Positions 11,241-22,800 of a stretch of DNA of 64,000 nucleotides are shown piece by piece. The notes beneath the pieces are model-generated. The model searched no databases, was not told the DNA's origin, and was given only the letters and a program-made list of their open reading frames with translations. Source of the stretch: Galeopsis tetrahit (taxonomy: Eukaryota > Streptophyta > Magnoliopsida > Lamiales > Lamiaceae); contig OY776130.1 of the NCBI GenBank assembly GCA_963675135.1, forward strand, positions 24,110,001 to 24,174,000, given 5' to 3'. A program made the translations under genes and the position numbers. The first letter of the stretch is position 1, and every line of letters begins with the position of its first letter.

Positions 11241-12301
11241 TTAATTAACTTTGCGCTTGAGCATAGCAAGAAGGACGATGGATTTATCGTTGTCGGCATT
11301 CAAAAAAACGGGTGAAGCTGCAAGTTTGTTCTTGTAGAGGTCGAACAATTCATCAATGATTTCACGTCCAAAGTGATCAGCCAACAACCTTTCATGAACC
11401 GCCCTGTATAATCTTACGCGAGAATCGACACTCCTTACGCTGTACTTCCCGGGGTTGTCTATGATCTCAACTCTTTCAAGGCTGAAATTTTTGGTCTTCT
11501 CCAGTATGCCCTTCAACTGTTGTGGAGTGGTAAAGTATTCTGGAATATTGAATGAGTCTATTTTTGCTTCACTCAATCTTCCCTGCAGCAACATGAAAAT
11601 ATTGTTTATGATAATCGATCGATATACAGCAGCATTTAGGTTTGGCTAGGTAGCTAGAAATGAAATTACCTTTTTGGCCATGTCCATGAGGCAAGATCCC
11701 AAAAGGTTATGATAAAAAGGGAGAGTATAGTCTGTATCAGGATTGGAGAATAGAGGGACTGCAGGGATTAGAAGGGCCATTAGCCCTCCACCCACCATTT
11801 CAACTGCCCTGCATTCCAAAAACGTCTCCATGTCCTTACTATATTGATCCAAATATGAATCACAAACTTCCTTCCTCTTTTCTGTATAAAAAATGCTTCC
11901 CTTGTTCCACTGTCTGCCACCGCCTCTGGCACCTGAGACAGCCAATGAAGAGACCAAGAAGAGTAACAAACGTGTAGAGACGACTCCGGAAAGAGGCGGC
12001 CGTGGAAGTCCCCGGGCATTACAGCTGCATGGTAATTCCTGTGGGGCGGAAGTGAGGTAAAAAGGGTGGTGAAATCGTTGGTCGCGATGTCGTTAAAGAA
12101 GACGTAAGATTCTGTGTGGTTGATCGCTTCAGTAATGAATTGCATAGCTGGAAATGAGTTGTGTCCTGTTGAGCACCCGAAATCTGCAATGAAAACCCCA
12201 TTCTTGATATCCAAGTGTTTGGTATTCAACTTTGCAATGATTTCTTCTTCGATGATTTGCTTTGCAACACCCAATGCTCCTCTCTGCAAAATTATTAACA
12301 C

Positions 12302-12340
<39 letters not shown>

Positions 12341-12414
12341 GATATATATGAATTTGCATGTACCTGGTAGGAGCAGTTTTGAACATAACTATGAGCTCCA
12401 TTCCCAGCATTCAT
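11241..12414 (-). pseudogene. SABATH carboxyl methyltransferase (salicylate/loganate type), frameshifted
   Basis: SABATH enzymes move a methyl group from S-adenosylmethionine to carboxyl groups of small acids such as salicylate or loganate, in the cytosol. Exons on the minus strand are 12414-12364 (starts MNAGNGAHSYVQ), 12283-11670 and 11582-11241, all with GT/AG borders. Seen motifs are ADFGCSTGHNS (SAM binding), SWSLHWLSQVP, WNKGSIFYT and a C-terminal YRAVHERLL segment. Exon 2 is 614 nt, not a multiple of three although both flanking phases are zero. The frame breaks between the LSQVP and WNKG motifs (about 11915-11935), where a few residues also appear to be missing. Predicted length is near 335 residues against roughly 350-380 in the family. 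The promoter is interrupted 158 bp upstream by the SIRE element. The substrate cannot be assigned. It is a pseudogene unless the break is a sequence error. Confidence 0.85.
12305..12340. repeat. AT microsatellite in SABATH intron 1
   Basis: A run of about 17 AT dinucleotides lies within the first intron (12284-12363). Its length is likely variable between individuals. Confidence 0.9.
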
Positions 12415-12572
12415 GGCAGTTGATGATGTGAATATGCATATAATTAATAGTTACTTAGTAATTGAAACCTGAAGCAGCAGAATCACATGGTAATATTGTT
12501 TATTTAATGTTCATGTTGATATACAGTTGTCATACTCTAATAATTTATTGGTTAGCAAAGTATGAATAAACA

Positions 12573-14009
12573 TGTTGGTCCCTGAACGAGTAGTGAATGG
12601 GATTAAAGTCTAGAGGGGAGGGGTGAATAGACTTTAAAACTTTTTCAAACAGAGTTGGGAACCTCTTCTGATTGTTATGTCAACTGGACTGCAAGTCTGC
12701 TGGTCCAGATGACTATAGTGATCTGATTGTTAAGGTTATATGCGGAATTATGGTGGCCCTTGTTTAGACTCGTTCTGGTAACTTGTTTTACTTAATGAAA
12801 ATACTCAGCTGATGCTGGTTTGAAAGTTATGGCCTGTTTTAAAGAGTGTTGAAATAACAGTATGCACTATATAATAAGGAATGTAAATACAGAAATGTAA
12901 AGTGCAGAAAGTAAATAACACCGGATTTATAGTGGTTCGGATATACGATCCTACGTCCACTCTCACGTCCTAACGTGATGTTTAATCCCTTTAATTTCCA
13001 CAAATTACAAGGGTCTTGTCCTTTATAGTCCCAAGGTTAGGACTTTGAGATCTGAGCCGTCCTAACAGCTGCGGTCTCCACAAGTGATTGTAAGCACTTG
13101 CACTTTTATGGGTTTCAAAAACTTTAACCTTTCGGTGAGGGTTTGGGGTTTTTGAGATGTATCCAACTAATGGTTCAAGCTTATAATATGCTTAACCACT
13201 GTGCCTAAAACAAATGATATATAATATGAACAGGTTTCAGGTTCTTAAGGGTTGGATAGGAAGCACTTAAGAGCTAAGGATAATCTAATGGATTTCTGGC
13301 TCTTGGAGAACTCTTAGAACAATATGGCTTTTGCTTGATTGCTTGCTTAGCTTTTGAATTCTCGCTTGTGTCTTCTCTATGTAGTGATTTCTCATCCTCT
13401 TGTATTTATAATGGAGATTGGGTGCAACTAGCCGTTGGATTTGACTAGCCGTTTGAGCAATCTTTCCATAATAGCTTGATTCCTTGATTCCAGCCGCTTG
13501 ATTGCTTCAATCCTGGGATCATGTCAATCTTCTAAATAAGGTAGGTCTTCGTTTGAATTGCAAGATGACTTAGGAATCAGCCGAGTCCTGGAAGAGCACA
13601 TAGTCTTCTGATCTGTACTTCTAGTCTTCTGACTACTCTTCTGGCCTTAGGTCTTCTGTCTTCTGATATCAGACGAGTAACACTCTTCTGATCTGGAAAT
13701 TCTTTGTACTGCTTTAGGCCATCTTCAATCTGGGACTCCATCAGATAGGTAGGTATACAAGCACCTTAACTTATCTGGTCTTCAAGGATCTTCTAGTCTT
13801 CATGTCTTCTACTCTTCTCATCTTGAGGATAGGCATGTAAGCCAAGACTGTGCTGATCAGCTGATATCAATATAGTTGATCACACAAGACTAATCTAAGC
13901 TGTTCTATACAAGTCAGCTGATCCTATTACATTTATAAACTCTAAGTGTTTTGGCCATCAAAATTATTCTAACATCAAGTGGGGCTTAGGGTGAATTTAT
14001 ATCCCAACA
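12573..14009 (-). repeat. SIRE element 3' LTR (left on plus strand)
   Basis: 1437 bp, ending TGTTGG...CCCAACA. A TATA box in minus orientation lies at 13410-13403. It matches the other LTR except for about four substitutions and one T in a homopolymer. Confidence 0.95.
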
Positions 14010-14023
14010 ATTTCCCCCTTTTT
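14010..14023 (-). other. SIRE polypurine tract
   Basis: On the minus strand it reads AAAAAGGGGGAAAT, immediately before the 3' LTR. This is the expected primer for plus-strand DNA synthesis. Confidence 0.9.
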
Positions 14024-14233
14024 GATGAAGCCAAAACTATACTTGATAAATGCTCTTAATGAAATAAGATAAGAGTTTATAATATGCTAAAAATTGAAGT
14101 ATCTGATGAAGACAATGAGAGTTTGTCTTTTAAGCAAAAAGAACTAGAACTTGAATATAGATAGAACTTTTACAGATTACAAGTAATAGTTTCTTTAAAC
14201 TTCTAATGTAGTCTTCATCAGGTCTTCTGATCT
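14024..14233. other. SIRE region between ORF3 stop and polypurine tract
   Basis: This short AT-rich stretch follows the third ORF on the minus strand. No gene or distinct repeat is seen; it is likely the 3' untranslated part of ORF3 transcripts. Confidence 0.5.
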
Positions 14234-17200
14234 TTAAATGCGGTAGGCCAGGTACAGACGAGCTCGAACTTCTTCCATGTGCTGCATGTCTGTAACATTC
14301 TCCTCTTCATAAATCTTGTACAGAATCTTCTTGATTTCAATCATGTTGACTCTTCCTGAGTCCAGAAGGGGTGGATCCCATTTGGGTTCTTCAGGAGTTA
14401 GGATTCTGCAGTTGTCAAGTCCTTTGGCTGTCTTGACAATTACTTCCCAGAACTCTGGATCTTCAATGTTCATGAACTGAGAGAATTGGAGAAATTCTTC
14501 TTCATTAGTAGGGAGAGGGCCAAATTTCCTTACTATGTGGTGTTGAATTTGCCACTTCTTCTTCAGGGGATACCATCTTGGTAGCTCACCTTGAAGGGCT
14601 AAGTAGTCCACATAATTGCTATCAAACACCAGGACCTTGTCTTCTTGTGCTTTCCTGAGTTTGGCAATTCTTCTTTCAAATTTGGCTTTGACTGCCTTCG
14701 CATCATTCAGCTTCTTTTGCTTAAGCTCTTGAGCTTCAAGCAACTTCTTCTTCTTCAACTCTAGAGCCTCCTTCTCTTCTGCAGTAGGCTCTGCTGGAGT
14801 TGGCTTCTTGCTGGTCTGAGCTGACTGAGCTTGCTCATCTGCCTTTCTTTTCCTTGTCATTCTCTTTTCAGGAGCTTGTTCTACAGGAGCAGTGATCTGT
14901 AGACTCTTGGCAGGAGCTTGAGTGGGTGCTTGGGTATCTCCTTGAGCAATTTTTTTGCCTTTGCCTTGCCTGTTCTTGATTTTGCTCTTTAAACCACCCA
15001 AGGTTTCAGTCAAGTCATCTTGTGCTACTACCAGTTCAGCTTGCTGAGCAGTAGACTTCTCTAGAGCTTTTATCAACACATCTTCCCCCTTTTTGGCTTC
15101 AGCAAGTGCAGCCGCAAAAGGCTTCATGGAATTCATGATTTCCACTTTCAGAGTTTGTTTCAGTGCCATAGCATTGACCTTGGCAACTTGGGTCAGATCG
15201 GTTATGCTGTGCTCTAAAACTTCAGCATGTGAATTGGAGGAGGAGGCAGCTTCAAATCTAGTCGTAAGTGCTTCCAACTTGGCTGCTGTCTCCTTCAGCT
15301 GAGTCTGCAGTTTCTCATTCTCCTCTGCAGCTATTTTAAAAAGAGCTTGTCCTTCAGTGGCTCTTGCTTCAGCATCCTCAATTCTTGTCTTGTAGGTGGT
15401 CTCCATGCGGTGCATCTCATCATTGTAAAGATCAGCAAACCTTTTGGAGGTGTCGGCTGACAACTTCTGATAGGTACTTAAGTATTCTCCTATCTGCTGA
15501 TGGAGTGCTTCACCAAACTTGTCTTCAATATCAATAATTTGGTCAAGAAGACGAGTCTTCTGTTCCCTTGCAGCTTTCTCAACATATCTTCCTAGCTGCA
15601 TGCCTAAGCCTTTCTCAAAGTGCAAGTCTATTGCAGCTTTGACCTGGGAGCAGATGTCTGCTGTATAATCAACAGATGGGGTAGAAGTAGAGGGTGTACC
15701 TTGAGGCTTTGGATGAACAATTATTGCTTTGCCTCTTTCTTCGGCTGATAGGTACTCCTCATTGAGAAAGCAGGTAGTGGCCTTTTTCAGATGGGTCATG
15801 ATCCGGCTGCCTGGATCCTCTTGATTTTCAATGAAGTGAGTCAGTTCGTATGAAGGTCTGAAGTGAGCTGGTATTCTGACTACTTCTCTTTCAATTTCTT
15901 CTTTGTCAGTTGGTGCAGCTGAGTCTTCAGCAGGGGCAGCTGAGTCGTCCACCAAGGCTGGTGCAGCTGATTCCTTCATCTGTGCTTGTTCAGCTGTCTG
16001 CTGATCCGATGAGTCTACTGGGATAGGGACATCAGCAGTGGGGATTCCTAGAATCCGGTTGCAAACTGCAGTAAGTGCCTCGTCTGATAGCAATTGAGCA
16101 TAAGAACGAACTTGAGCAACTTCCTTTTGCTCCATTTCCCAGTCGAGGAAGTTTTCCTTTCCTCCCATTCCTTCAATGACATCAAGAAGGTCATCCACAT
16201 CATCTCTTCTGAGCTCAATCCAAGTGCATATCCTAAGCACTTGTTCAAACTGGATTGAATTCTCATCAACTCCAGGGATAGTGGACTTGAGCAGGTTGCC
16301 TATCTTCATCCTCATTATCTTCTCTGTTGTACACATGGGGTAGTGAACCATCTTGAATTGAGGTTGAGAAGGGCCAGCATCATCCAGGGCTGCTGGTGCT
16401 AAGTCTTTTGGAGCAGATGGGGCAGAGAGGGTATGTTCCTCTGCTGTGTGAGTATCAGCAGGGATTTGGGGAGTGATTTCTTCTACAGTGGTTTGTTCAT
16501 CAGCAGGGTTTTGAGTCTGCTGGTCTGGTTCAGTTCCTTCTTGAAGATCAGTGGGTGATTGAGCTTGATGATCCTGGTCATGTGCTGTTTGAATGTCAGC
16601 AAGGATTGTGGATATAATCTGAGTTTGATCATCAGCAGGTTGTGTGGAGGTGGTCTGAGGTTGTTTTTCTGCTGTTTGAACATCAGCAGGGTTAGGCTTG
16701 GCTTGTTCCTCTGTTGTGTGAGTATCAGCAGAGATTTGGACATCAGTGTGTGAGGGTTCAGATGGTTTGGAATCATCAGAAGGGTTGAAGGATGAAATAG
16801 GGGCTATGCTCATGGGAGTAGGGAGCCTGGATTTCTTGGATTTCTTTGTGAAAGAAGAAGTGTTCTTCTTTCTCTTCTGACCCTTTGACAACTTGGAAGG
16901 GGTGAAAGTGAGAGAGGGATTAGAAGTACCTGCCTTTTTCAAAGGAGAGGCAGTGGGAGTGGCATCTGAATCAGATGGGGAGATGAGCCCTAATCTGATC
17001 AGATATCTTCTTTGTGCTAAGGTCTGATTGTCATCATCATCCTCAGCAGCCTTCTTTCGAGCCTCTTCTTTGGATGGCTCCTCTTCTTCTTCTGCAGCAG
17101 AGTCATGAGTAGACTCTTCTGCCTCTTCAACAACAGCCTTGGAAGATGCTTCAGCCAACAACTTCTTCCTCACTTCTTTCAACCTTGCTGCCTCAGCAAG

Positions 17201-17977
17201 AGCTTCCTTCCTTAAGTAATACTTGGAGATGTGGAAGGTCTTATGAGATCCCATCTTGTACTTTCTTGGGAGTACTTCTGGAAGAATGATACTCAGCTTG
17301 TTAACAAAGCTGACAATGGAGTTCACCTTCCATTCTCTTGATTGAAGGTCCAAAGTTACCTTCTTGGCTTCAAGAGCAATACGGTCCAAAAAGAGTCCTT
17401 GCCAATCTCCATCAATCTGATCCCAGATTGCTGCCATAACTCGAACTTTCAGAGTGGTAACAGCATCATGGCTGAAAGTGTTACCAAGCAGCATCTTGCC
17501 TGCTATATCCATTAGGGTTTGGAACTTAGGTTCCAGTTGGGATTTCTTGAGTCCGGAGGCATCTTCAGCCTTGATTTGACCACCAGTGAACATCTCCATA
17601 TACTCTTTCTCCTTACCCATAATGTAGTTGGAGATATTGATCTTCCCCCTTGACAAACCGAACAGTTCTTGGAGGATTTCCCTTGTAACCTTGACCTTGT
17701 GTCCATCCATGACACTTTCCACGTGAGAACCCTTCATCACAGCATTGGCGTAGAAAGTTAGCACGTCTTGTTCATAGACATTCGTGGGTACTGCTTCCAG
17801 AAAGTCTCTCAAGTTGAGGTTGATGCAGCGAAGAAGGATCTCCTTATTCTCATCTGTATGCTTGCCCTTGAAAAACAGAGCATTCTCTGTGAACATCTTC
17901 CCTTCCTTGGACCACTTTGCAGCATCCAAGGAACCAGTGCTCTTGGTCTTCTCGTCGTAAATCTCAATGATTGCCAT
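14234..17977 (-). CDS. SIRE element third ORF (ORF3), 1247 residues, function unknown
   Basis: The ORF is open and uninterrupted, with ATG at 17977 in good plant context (CACTATGGCA). The N-terminal 250 residues recall the putative plant transposon protein domain (PF20167-like) found in SIRE extra ORFs. A lysine-rich stretch near residue 382 (KKSKKSR) looks like a nuclear signal. Residues about 410-520 are degenerate T/Q/D-rich repeats around TAEEQ and ADIQT. A second conserved-looking block follows near 545-620, then a coiled coil (about 800-980), a basic Q/K-rich segment (about 1040-1130) and a charged C-terminus. This position is often called env-like, but I see no signal peptide, membrane segment or cleavage site, so an envelope role is not supported. 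A TATA box lies about 115 bp upstream. The intact frame next to a damaged pol suggests it is either recently copied or under constraint. Confidence 0.85.
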   Translation of the reverse strand: MAIIEIYDEKTKSTGSLDAAKWSKEGKMFTENALFFKGKHTDENKEILLRCINLNLRDFLEAVPTNVYEQDVLTFYANAVMKGSHVESVMDGHKVKVTREILQELFGLSRGKINISNYIMGKEKEYMEMFTGGQIKAEDASGLKKSQLEPKFQTLMDIAGKMLLGNTFSHDAVTTLKVRVMAAIWDQIDGDWQGLFLDRIALEAKKVTLDLQSREWKVNSIVSFVNKLSIILPEVLPRKYKMGSHKTFHISKYYLRKEALAEAARLKEVRKKLLAEASSKAVVEEAEESTHDSAAEEEEEPSKEEARKKAAEDDDDNQTLAQRRYLIRLGLISPSDSDATPTASPLKKAGTSNPSLTFTPSKLSKGQKRKKNTSSFTKKSKKSRLPTPMSIAPISSFNPSDDSKPSEPSHTDVQISADTHTTEEQAKPNPADVQTAEKQPQTTSTQPADDQTQIISTILADIQTAHDQDHQAQSPTDLQEGTEPDQQTQNPADEQTTVEEITPQIPADTHTAEEHTLSAPSAPKDLAPAALDDAGPSQPQFKMVHYPMCTTEKIMRMKIGNLLKSTIPGVDENSIQFEQVLRICTWIELRRDDVDDLLDVIEGMGGKENFLDWEMEQKEVAQVRSYAQLLSDEALTAVCNRILGIPTADVPIPVDSSDQQTAEQAQMKESAAPALVDDSAAPAEDSAAPTDKEEIEREVVRIPAHFRPSYELTHFIENQEDPGSRIMTHLKKATTCFLNEEYLSAEERGKAIIVHPKPQGTPSTSTPSVDYTADICSQVKAAIDLHFEKGLGMQLGRYVEKAAREQKTRLLDQIIDIEDKFGEALHQQIGEYLSTYQKLSADTSKRFADLYNDEMHRMETTYKTRIEDAEARATEGQALFKIAAEENEKLQTQLKETAAKLEALTTRFEAASSSNSHAEVLEHSITDLTQVAKVNAMALKQTLKVEIMNSMKPFAAALAEAKKGEDVLIKALEKSTAQQAELVVAQDDLTETLGGLKSKIKNRQGKGKKIAQGDTQAPTQAPAKSLQITAPVEQAPEKRMTRKRKADEQAQSAQTSKKPTPAEPTAEEKEALELKKKKLLEAQELKQKKLNDAKAVKAKFERRIAKLRKAQEDKVLVFDSNYVDYLALQGELPRWYPLKKKWQIQHHIVRKFGPLPTNEEEFLQFSQFMNIEDPEFWEVIVKTAKGLDNCRILTPEEPKWDPPLLDSGRVNMIEIKKILYKIYEEENVTDMQHMEEVRARLYLAYRI

Positions 17978-18090
17978 AGTGGTGTTTGAGTGTTAGGTTT
18001 TGAGAGCTTGAAAGAAGTTTGCAGGACGAGAGAGTATTGAGAGCAAGAGTGAGTTGTAAGCGAAAGGGTATGGAAAAGGTTTAAGGGTGT

Positions 18091-18100
18091 GTATATATAC
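18091..18100 (-). promoter_or_regulatory. Possible internal promoter (TATA box) for ORF3
   Basis: The minus strand reads GTATATATAC about 115 bp before the ORF3 ATG. It is followed by a CT- and CA-rich leader of the kind common in plant mRNAs, without ATG codons before the start. Spacing predicts a start near 18065. This would give ORF3 its own mRNA, since it lies far downstream of gag. Direct evidence such as 5' ends of transcripts is not available here. Confidence 0.5.
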
Positions 18101-19861
18101 TCCAATAATTCTTGATCTAACGGTCAGATTTGGGTTTAATTGTGGAGTAGAGCCCAAGATTTTCCTTCTTTGATTTTGGGCCTTCTTTAAATTTGCCGGC
18201 TGAATTTGCCATGTGGCAACTGTTGATTTGCTGGCAATTTGGTAATTGAGTATTAATGACATCATTACCAAAAATAGCTGTTGTGACTAATTTTGTGGCA
18301 AGAATTGATCATCAAGGCCGTTTTTTATAAGAGAATTGCATTCCTTATATAAGCCAATTTGTTTAATTACATTCAGAAACAAATCTAGAATGAATTACAT
18401 GATCAAAGATAGTCATTAAACTCAAAAATCAAGTGATCTGATCAGCAGAGTGAAGTCTTCTGATTTCCTGAAAATGTCTGCTGATTCTTCTTGGAAGTCT
18501 TCTGGTCAGCTGAGTAGGTCTTCTGATCAGCTGAGTGGAGGTTTGAGATTAAGTCTTCTGGTCAGCTGAGTAGGTCTTCTGATCAGCTGAGTGGAAGTTT
18601 GAGATTTGCTGAGTAAATCTTCTGTGCTCTGAAGGTCCAACCAGGCTTGTTGCATCCTTCATTGTTGCTGCGATGATACAGCCTGTATGATATACCTTCC
18701 AGCTTTATTGTGAGTGGTGATCCAACCTGGTTTGATGGATCCTTGCTGTGATGATCCAACCTGTATGATGGATCTTCCAGCTCTATGGTGATCCAATCTG
18801 GTTTGATGGATCTTCCAGCTCTATCTTCTATCTCATCTGATGTTCCTCATCATCAGATGGGTTGTAGCATCAAATGTGTCCTTTTTGAATTTCTTCGCTT
18901 CTCTGGTAGGAGAAGGAAGATTGGAGGAGGCTTCAATGGAGTCGAAGAGGGGGCCATGGACTCAGCCTTCATGTTCTGTTTAGACATAGTAGCCTTGTGC
19001 TCTGCATCTCTTCCTCCTTTAGCTTTCAACAAGGACGTCTCTTCTTCCTTTAGCTTTCACAGGCATACTCATGTTGAGTAGGCCAAATATGTTGATCTGC
19101 ATCATCTTCATCTTCTGGACAAATCTTCATCTCCTTCACCCAAGACTTTGGTTGAAGAATGATCTCCATTCCATCTTTTCTCTCAATTGTCTCCATACCT
19201 GAAACAAAAAACAATGTTTAGTGATTTGTGTTCTTAGGTGTTCTCATAACTTCCTCCTTTTATAGGGGTAGAAATGAGGTAGGAGAGTGAAAGATGACAA
19301 ACTATAGAGTTGATAGGTCTGAATTTTTGAAAAGTTACTTCTTAAGATCAACAATGTGATTCTTGATCTAAGGGTTCACATTTAAAGATATTCAGACTTT
19401 ATCTTATGGAATGCAGAAATTATAAATTTTGAGCAAGAGTTATTTGAAATCCGTACAGTGCATGCATACTGTTGAGTCGGTGAGGATGGTGTATTAATCC
19501 AACCAAGTATAACTCAATAGTACACTGTATTTATGTATATTAAATAAAGTATTTTATGAAGAATAGTTTATTAATATACATAGGATACATTGCTTATAGT
19601 AGAGAACTCAAATAACTTTGTTCAAGTCTGCTGTCTATATATATATATATGATATGCAATGCAGATTTTATAGTATTTCATCAAGGAATATTAAGGTATC
19701 ATTGATTCCCCCTTGATTAGATGACTCTAAGTTTTCCCTCAGCTTTATTTGTCTTCATCGGGAATGTACTTACCTGAAGATGAGGGTGTCTGTTCACCTC
19801 ATCTGATCCTCCTAGTCTGCTGCACCTATATCAGCTGAGGTTTTCAGCTGATCTCTGCTCT
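18101..19861. other. SIRE spacer between RNase H and ORF3
   Basis: About 1.8 kb without a convincing gene. It is rich in TCTTCTGATC and CAGCTGA motifs that also fill the LTR, and holds local direct repeats (18495-18607, and GATCCAACCTGGTTTGATGG-type copies at about 18640-18820). Small frames here have no recognisable product. Its role is probably regulatory for ORF3 or none. Confidence 0.55.
18495..18607. repeat. 56-bp tandem duplication in SIRE spacer
   Basis: Two units of 56 bp starting AAGTCTTCTGGTCAGCTGAG (18495 and 18551) follow head to tail and differ at about one base. Each unit also holds two internal copies of a shorter CTTCTG-TCAGCTGAG motif. Confidence 0.85.
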
Positions 19862-22800
19862 TCATGTGCTTGGATCCAGGAGTCCTAAGCTGTAGCATAG
19901 GGTCTTGAATCGTTCTTCAGCTAGGGGCTTAGTCAAGATGTCTGCTCTTTGGATATCTGTGTGAATTTTCTCCATCTTGATGTCCTTCTTTTCAAGGTGG
20001 TCTCTAATGAAGTGGTGTCGAATGTCGACATGCTTGCACCTTGTGTGGAGGACTGGATTTTGAGTGATGGCAATGGCACTGCTGCTATCACAGTAGATAG
20101 GGACTTCTCTTGCCTCTACATTGTAATCCTTGAGTTGTTGAACTAGCCAGAGCAGCTGACTACAACAACTACCAGCTGCCATGTATTCTGCTTCAGTGGT
20201 GGAGGTTGCAACTGAGGTTTGCTTTTTAGAGAACCATGATATCAACTTGTTGCCTAGGAATTGACAGGTTCCAGATGTGGATTTCCTATCAATTCTACAT
20301 CCTCCATAGTCTGAGTCAGAATAGCCACTCAATTCTAGATTGTCATCAGCAGGGTACCATAGTCCTAGGTTGACTGTTCCTTTTAGGTACTTGAGAATCT
20401 CCTTGCTGCTTCTAGATGACTTTGCTTTGGGTTTGCTTGAAACCTAGCACATACTCCTACAGCAAATGTTATGTCTGGTCTGCTAGCTGTAAGGTATAGT
20501 AGAGATCCAATCAGTGCTCTATATTCAGCTTGGTCAACTGCCTTTCCAGACTCATCTGGTTCCATTTTGAAAGATGTCATCATTGGAATCCTTGCAGTCT
20601 TGCTTTGTAGAGCTTTGAATCTTTCTAATAGACTCTTGGTATACTTGGACTGGTTGATGAAGATCCCTTCTGAACTCTGCTTGACTTGAAGTCCTAGGAA
20701 GTAATTCATCTCACCCATCATGCTCATTTCAAACTTTCCTTGCATAAGTTCAGAGAACTTCTTGCACATCTCTTGATTGGGTGATCCAAATATAATGTCA
20801 TCTACATATATTTGTACCATTAGAATGTCTTCTCCTTCTTATATTCTGAAGAGTTTTCTATCCACTTTGCCTTTTGTATATCCATTGTCAAGTAGGAATT
20901 GTGACAATGTGTCATACCAAGCTCTAGGGGCTTGTTTTAGACCATAGAGAGCCTTCTTCAGTCGATATACTTGATCACCTTTTTCAAATCCTGGAGGCTG
21001 CTCTACATATACTTCTTCTACCAGAATACCGTTCAGAAAAGCACTCTTGACTTCCATTTGATATACCTTGAAGCCCATATATGATGCATAGGCTAGAAAC
21101 AGTCGTATGGCTTCTAATCTGGCTACTGGAGCAAAGGTTTCATCATAGTCAATTCCTTCAGATTGAGAGTATCCTTTTGCAACTAGCCTAGCCTTATTTC
21201 TAGTTATCACATCATTTTCGTCCTTCTTGTTCTTGAATACCCACTTTGTTCCTACTACATTGTGGTTTTCCGGACGATCTACCAATTCCCAGACTTCATT
21301 TCTTTCGAATTGGTTTAGTTCTTCTTGCATAGCAGTGATCCAATTGCTATCTGTCATTGCTTCTTCTATGTCAGCTGGTTCAATGTTGGATAGAAAGGCA
21401 CACCAGCAGAACATAGATGATTGTGAGTTCTGATTCAGTTGTCTTCTGGTCTTGACACCTGATTCTGCTCCTCCTAAGATGAGGTTTGATGGATGATTGT
21501 TCCTCCATGTATGCCTCACTGGAGTATCTGCATTGGATGAGCTTGGATTCTCATCTGATCTAGTGCCATCAGGAGGGTTGACTTGATTAGGTCGATCATC
21601 ATCTGTATCTTGTGTGTCAAAGAGATCATTCCCCCTGGCATTTGGGATTGGTGCATCTTGATTCTGGTCAGCTTGTCCTGCTTGAGTTTGAGATCTAGTG
21701 ACAGGTCTATGAGGCTTATCCTCCTCTGGTTCTTCAGAGAAAGGTTCATTGACTTCAATGAACTCATCTGGTCTGGACTTGATCACTAGATGTCTCATCT
21801 GTCCTGCAGCTGAGTTTGTTTCCACTGCATTCTTATCACAAGATTCATCAAAAACAACATGAGGTGTTTCTTCCACAAGAAGGGTTCGTTTGTTGAGTAC
21901 CCTGAATGCTTTGCTAGTAGAGGAGTATCCTAGGAATATCCCCCCATCTGCTTTGGCATCAAAGGCATTCAACTTACTCTTCCCATTGTTGTGAATGAAA
22001 CACTTACAACAAAATATATGAAAGTAAGATACTCTAGGTTTTCTTCCTTTCCACAGTTCATATGGGGTTTTCTCATGTATTTTATGAATACCTGACCTGT
22101 TTTGAGTGTGACAAGCTGTGTTGATGGCTTCTGCCCATAACTTCTTGGGAGTGGAGAATTCAGCAAGGAGTGTTCTGGCAGCTTCTTTGAGTGTTCTGAC
22201 TCTTCTTTCAGCTACACCATTCTGTTGAGGTGTTCTTGCTGCACTTGTCTCATGTTGAATACCATTAGAAGTACAATAGGCAATAATATAAGAGTTAATG
22301 AATTCAGTGCCTTTGTCACTTCTAATTTTCACAATTGGTTCTCCTTTCTCTACTTGGATCCTCTTCAATAGTTCAGGAAGTTTCTGCTGTGTTTCACTCT
22401 TCTTGTATAGGAAGACAACCCAAGTAAACTTGGAGTAGTCATCTACAACAATAAGAGTGTACTTTCTTCCTGTTAGAGTGGTTGGAGTGATTGGTCCAAA
22501 GAGATCCATGTGAAGCAATTCAAGAACTCTGCTGGTTGATGCTGTCTTCTTGGCCTTGAAGGGGACCTTTGTTTGCTTTCCTTGTTGACATGCATCACAT
22601 ACCTGATCTTTACAGTAGAGTTCATTAGGCAGACCATCAACTAAGGATTCCCTTGCTAACTTGTTCATAGTCTTAAAGTTCAGATGACTAAGACGTTTGT
22701 GCCATAGCCAGCTGACATCTTTAGGGCTCTTCACAAGCAGACATGTATCCTTAGGACAGCTGTTCCAATTTGCAAGATACATACTTCCCTTTCTAGATCC

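Noticed and set aside
14234..17977. ORF3 as an envelope gene
   Set aside because: No signal peptide, membrane helix or cleavage motif can be seen; the protein is charged and coiled-coil rich.
18785..19081. 98-codon frame in the SIRE spacer
   Set aside because: Low-complexity, no family resemblance, lies in sequence full of LTR-like motifs.
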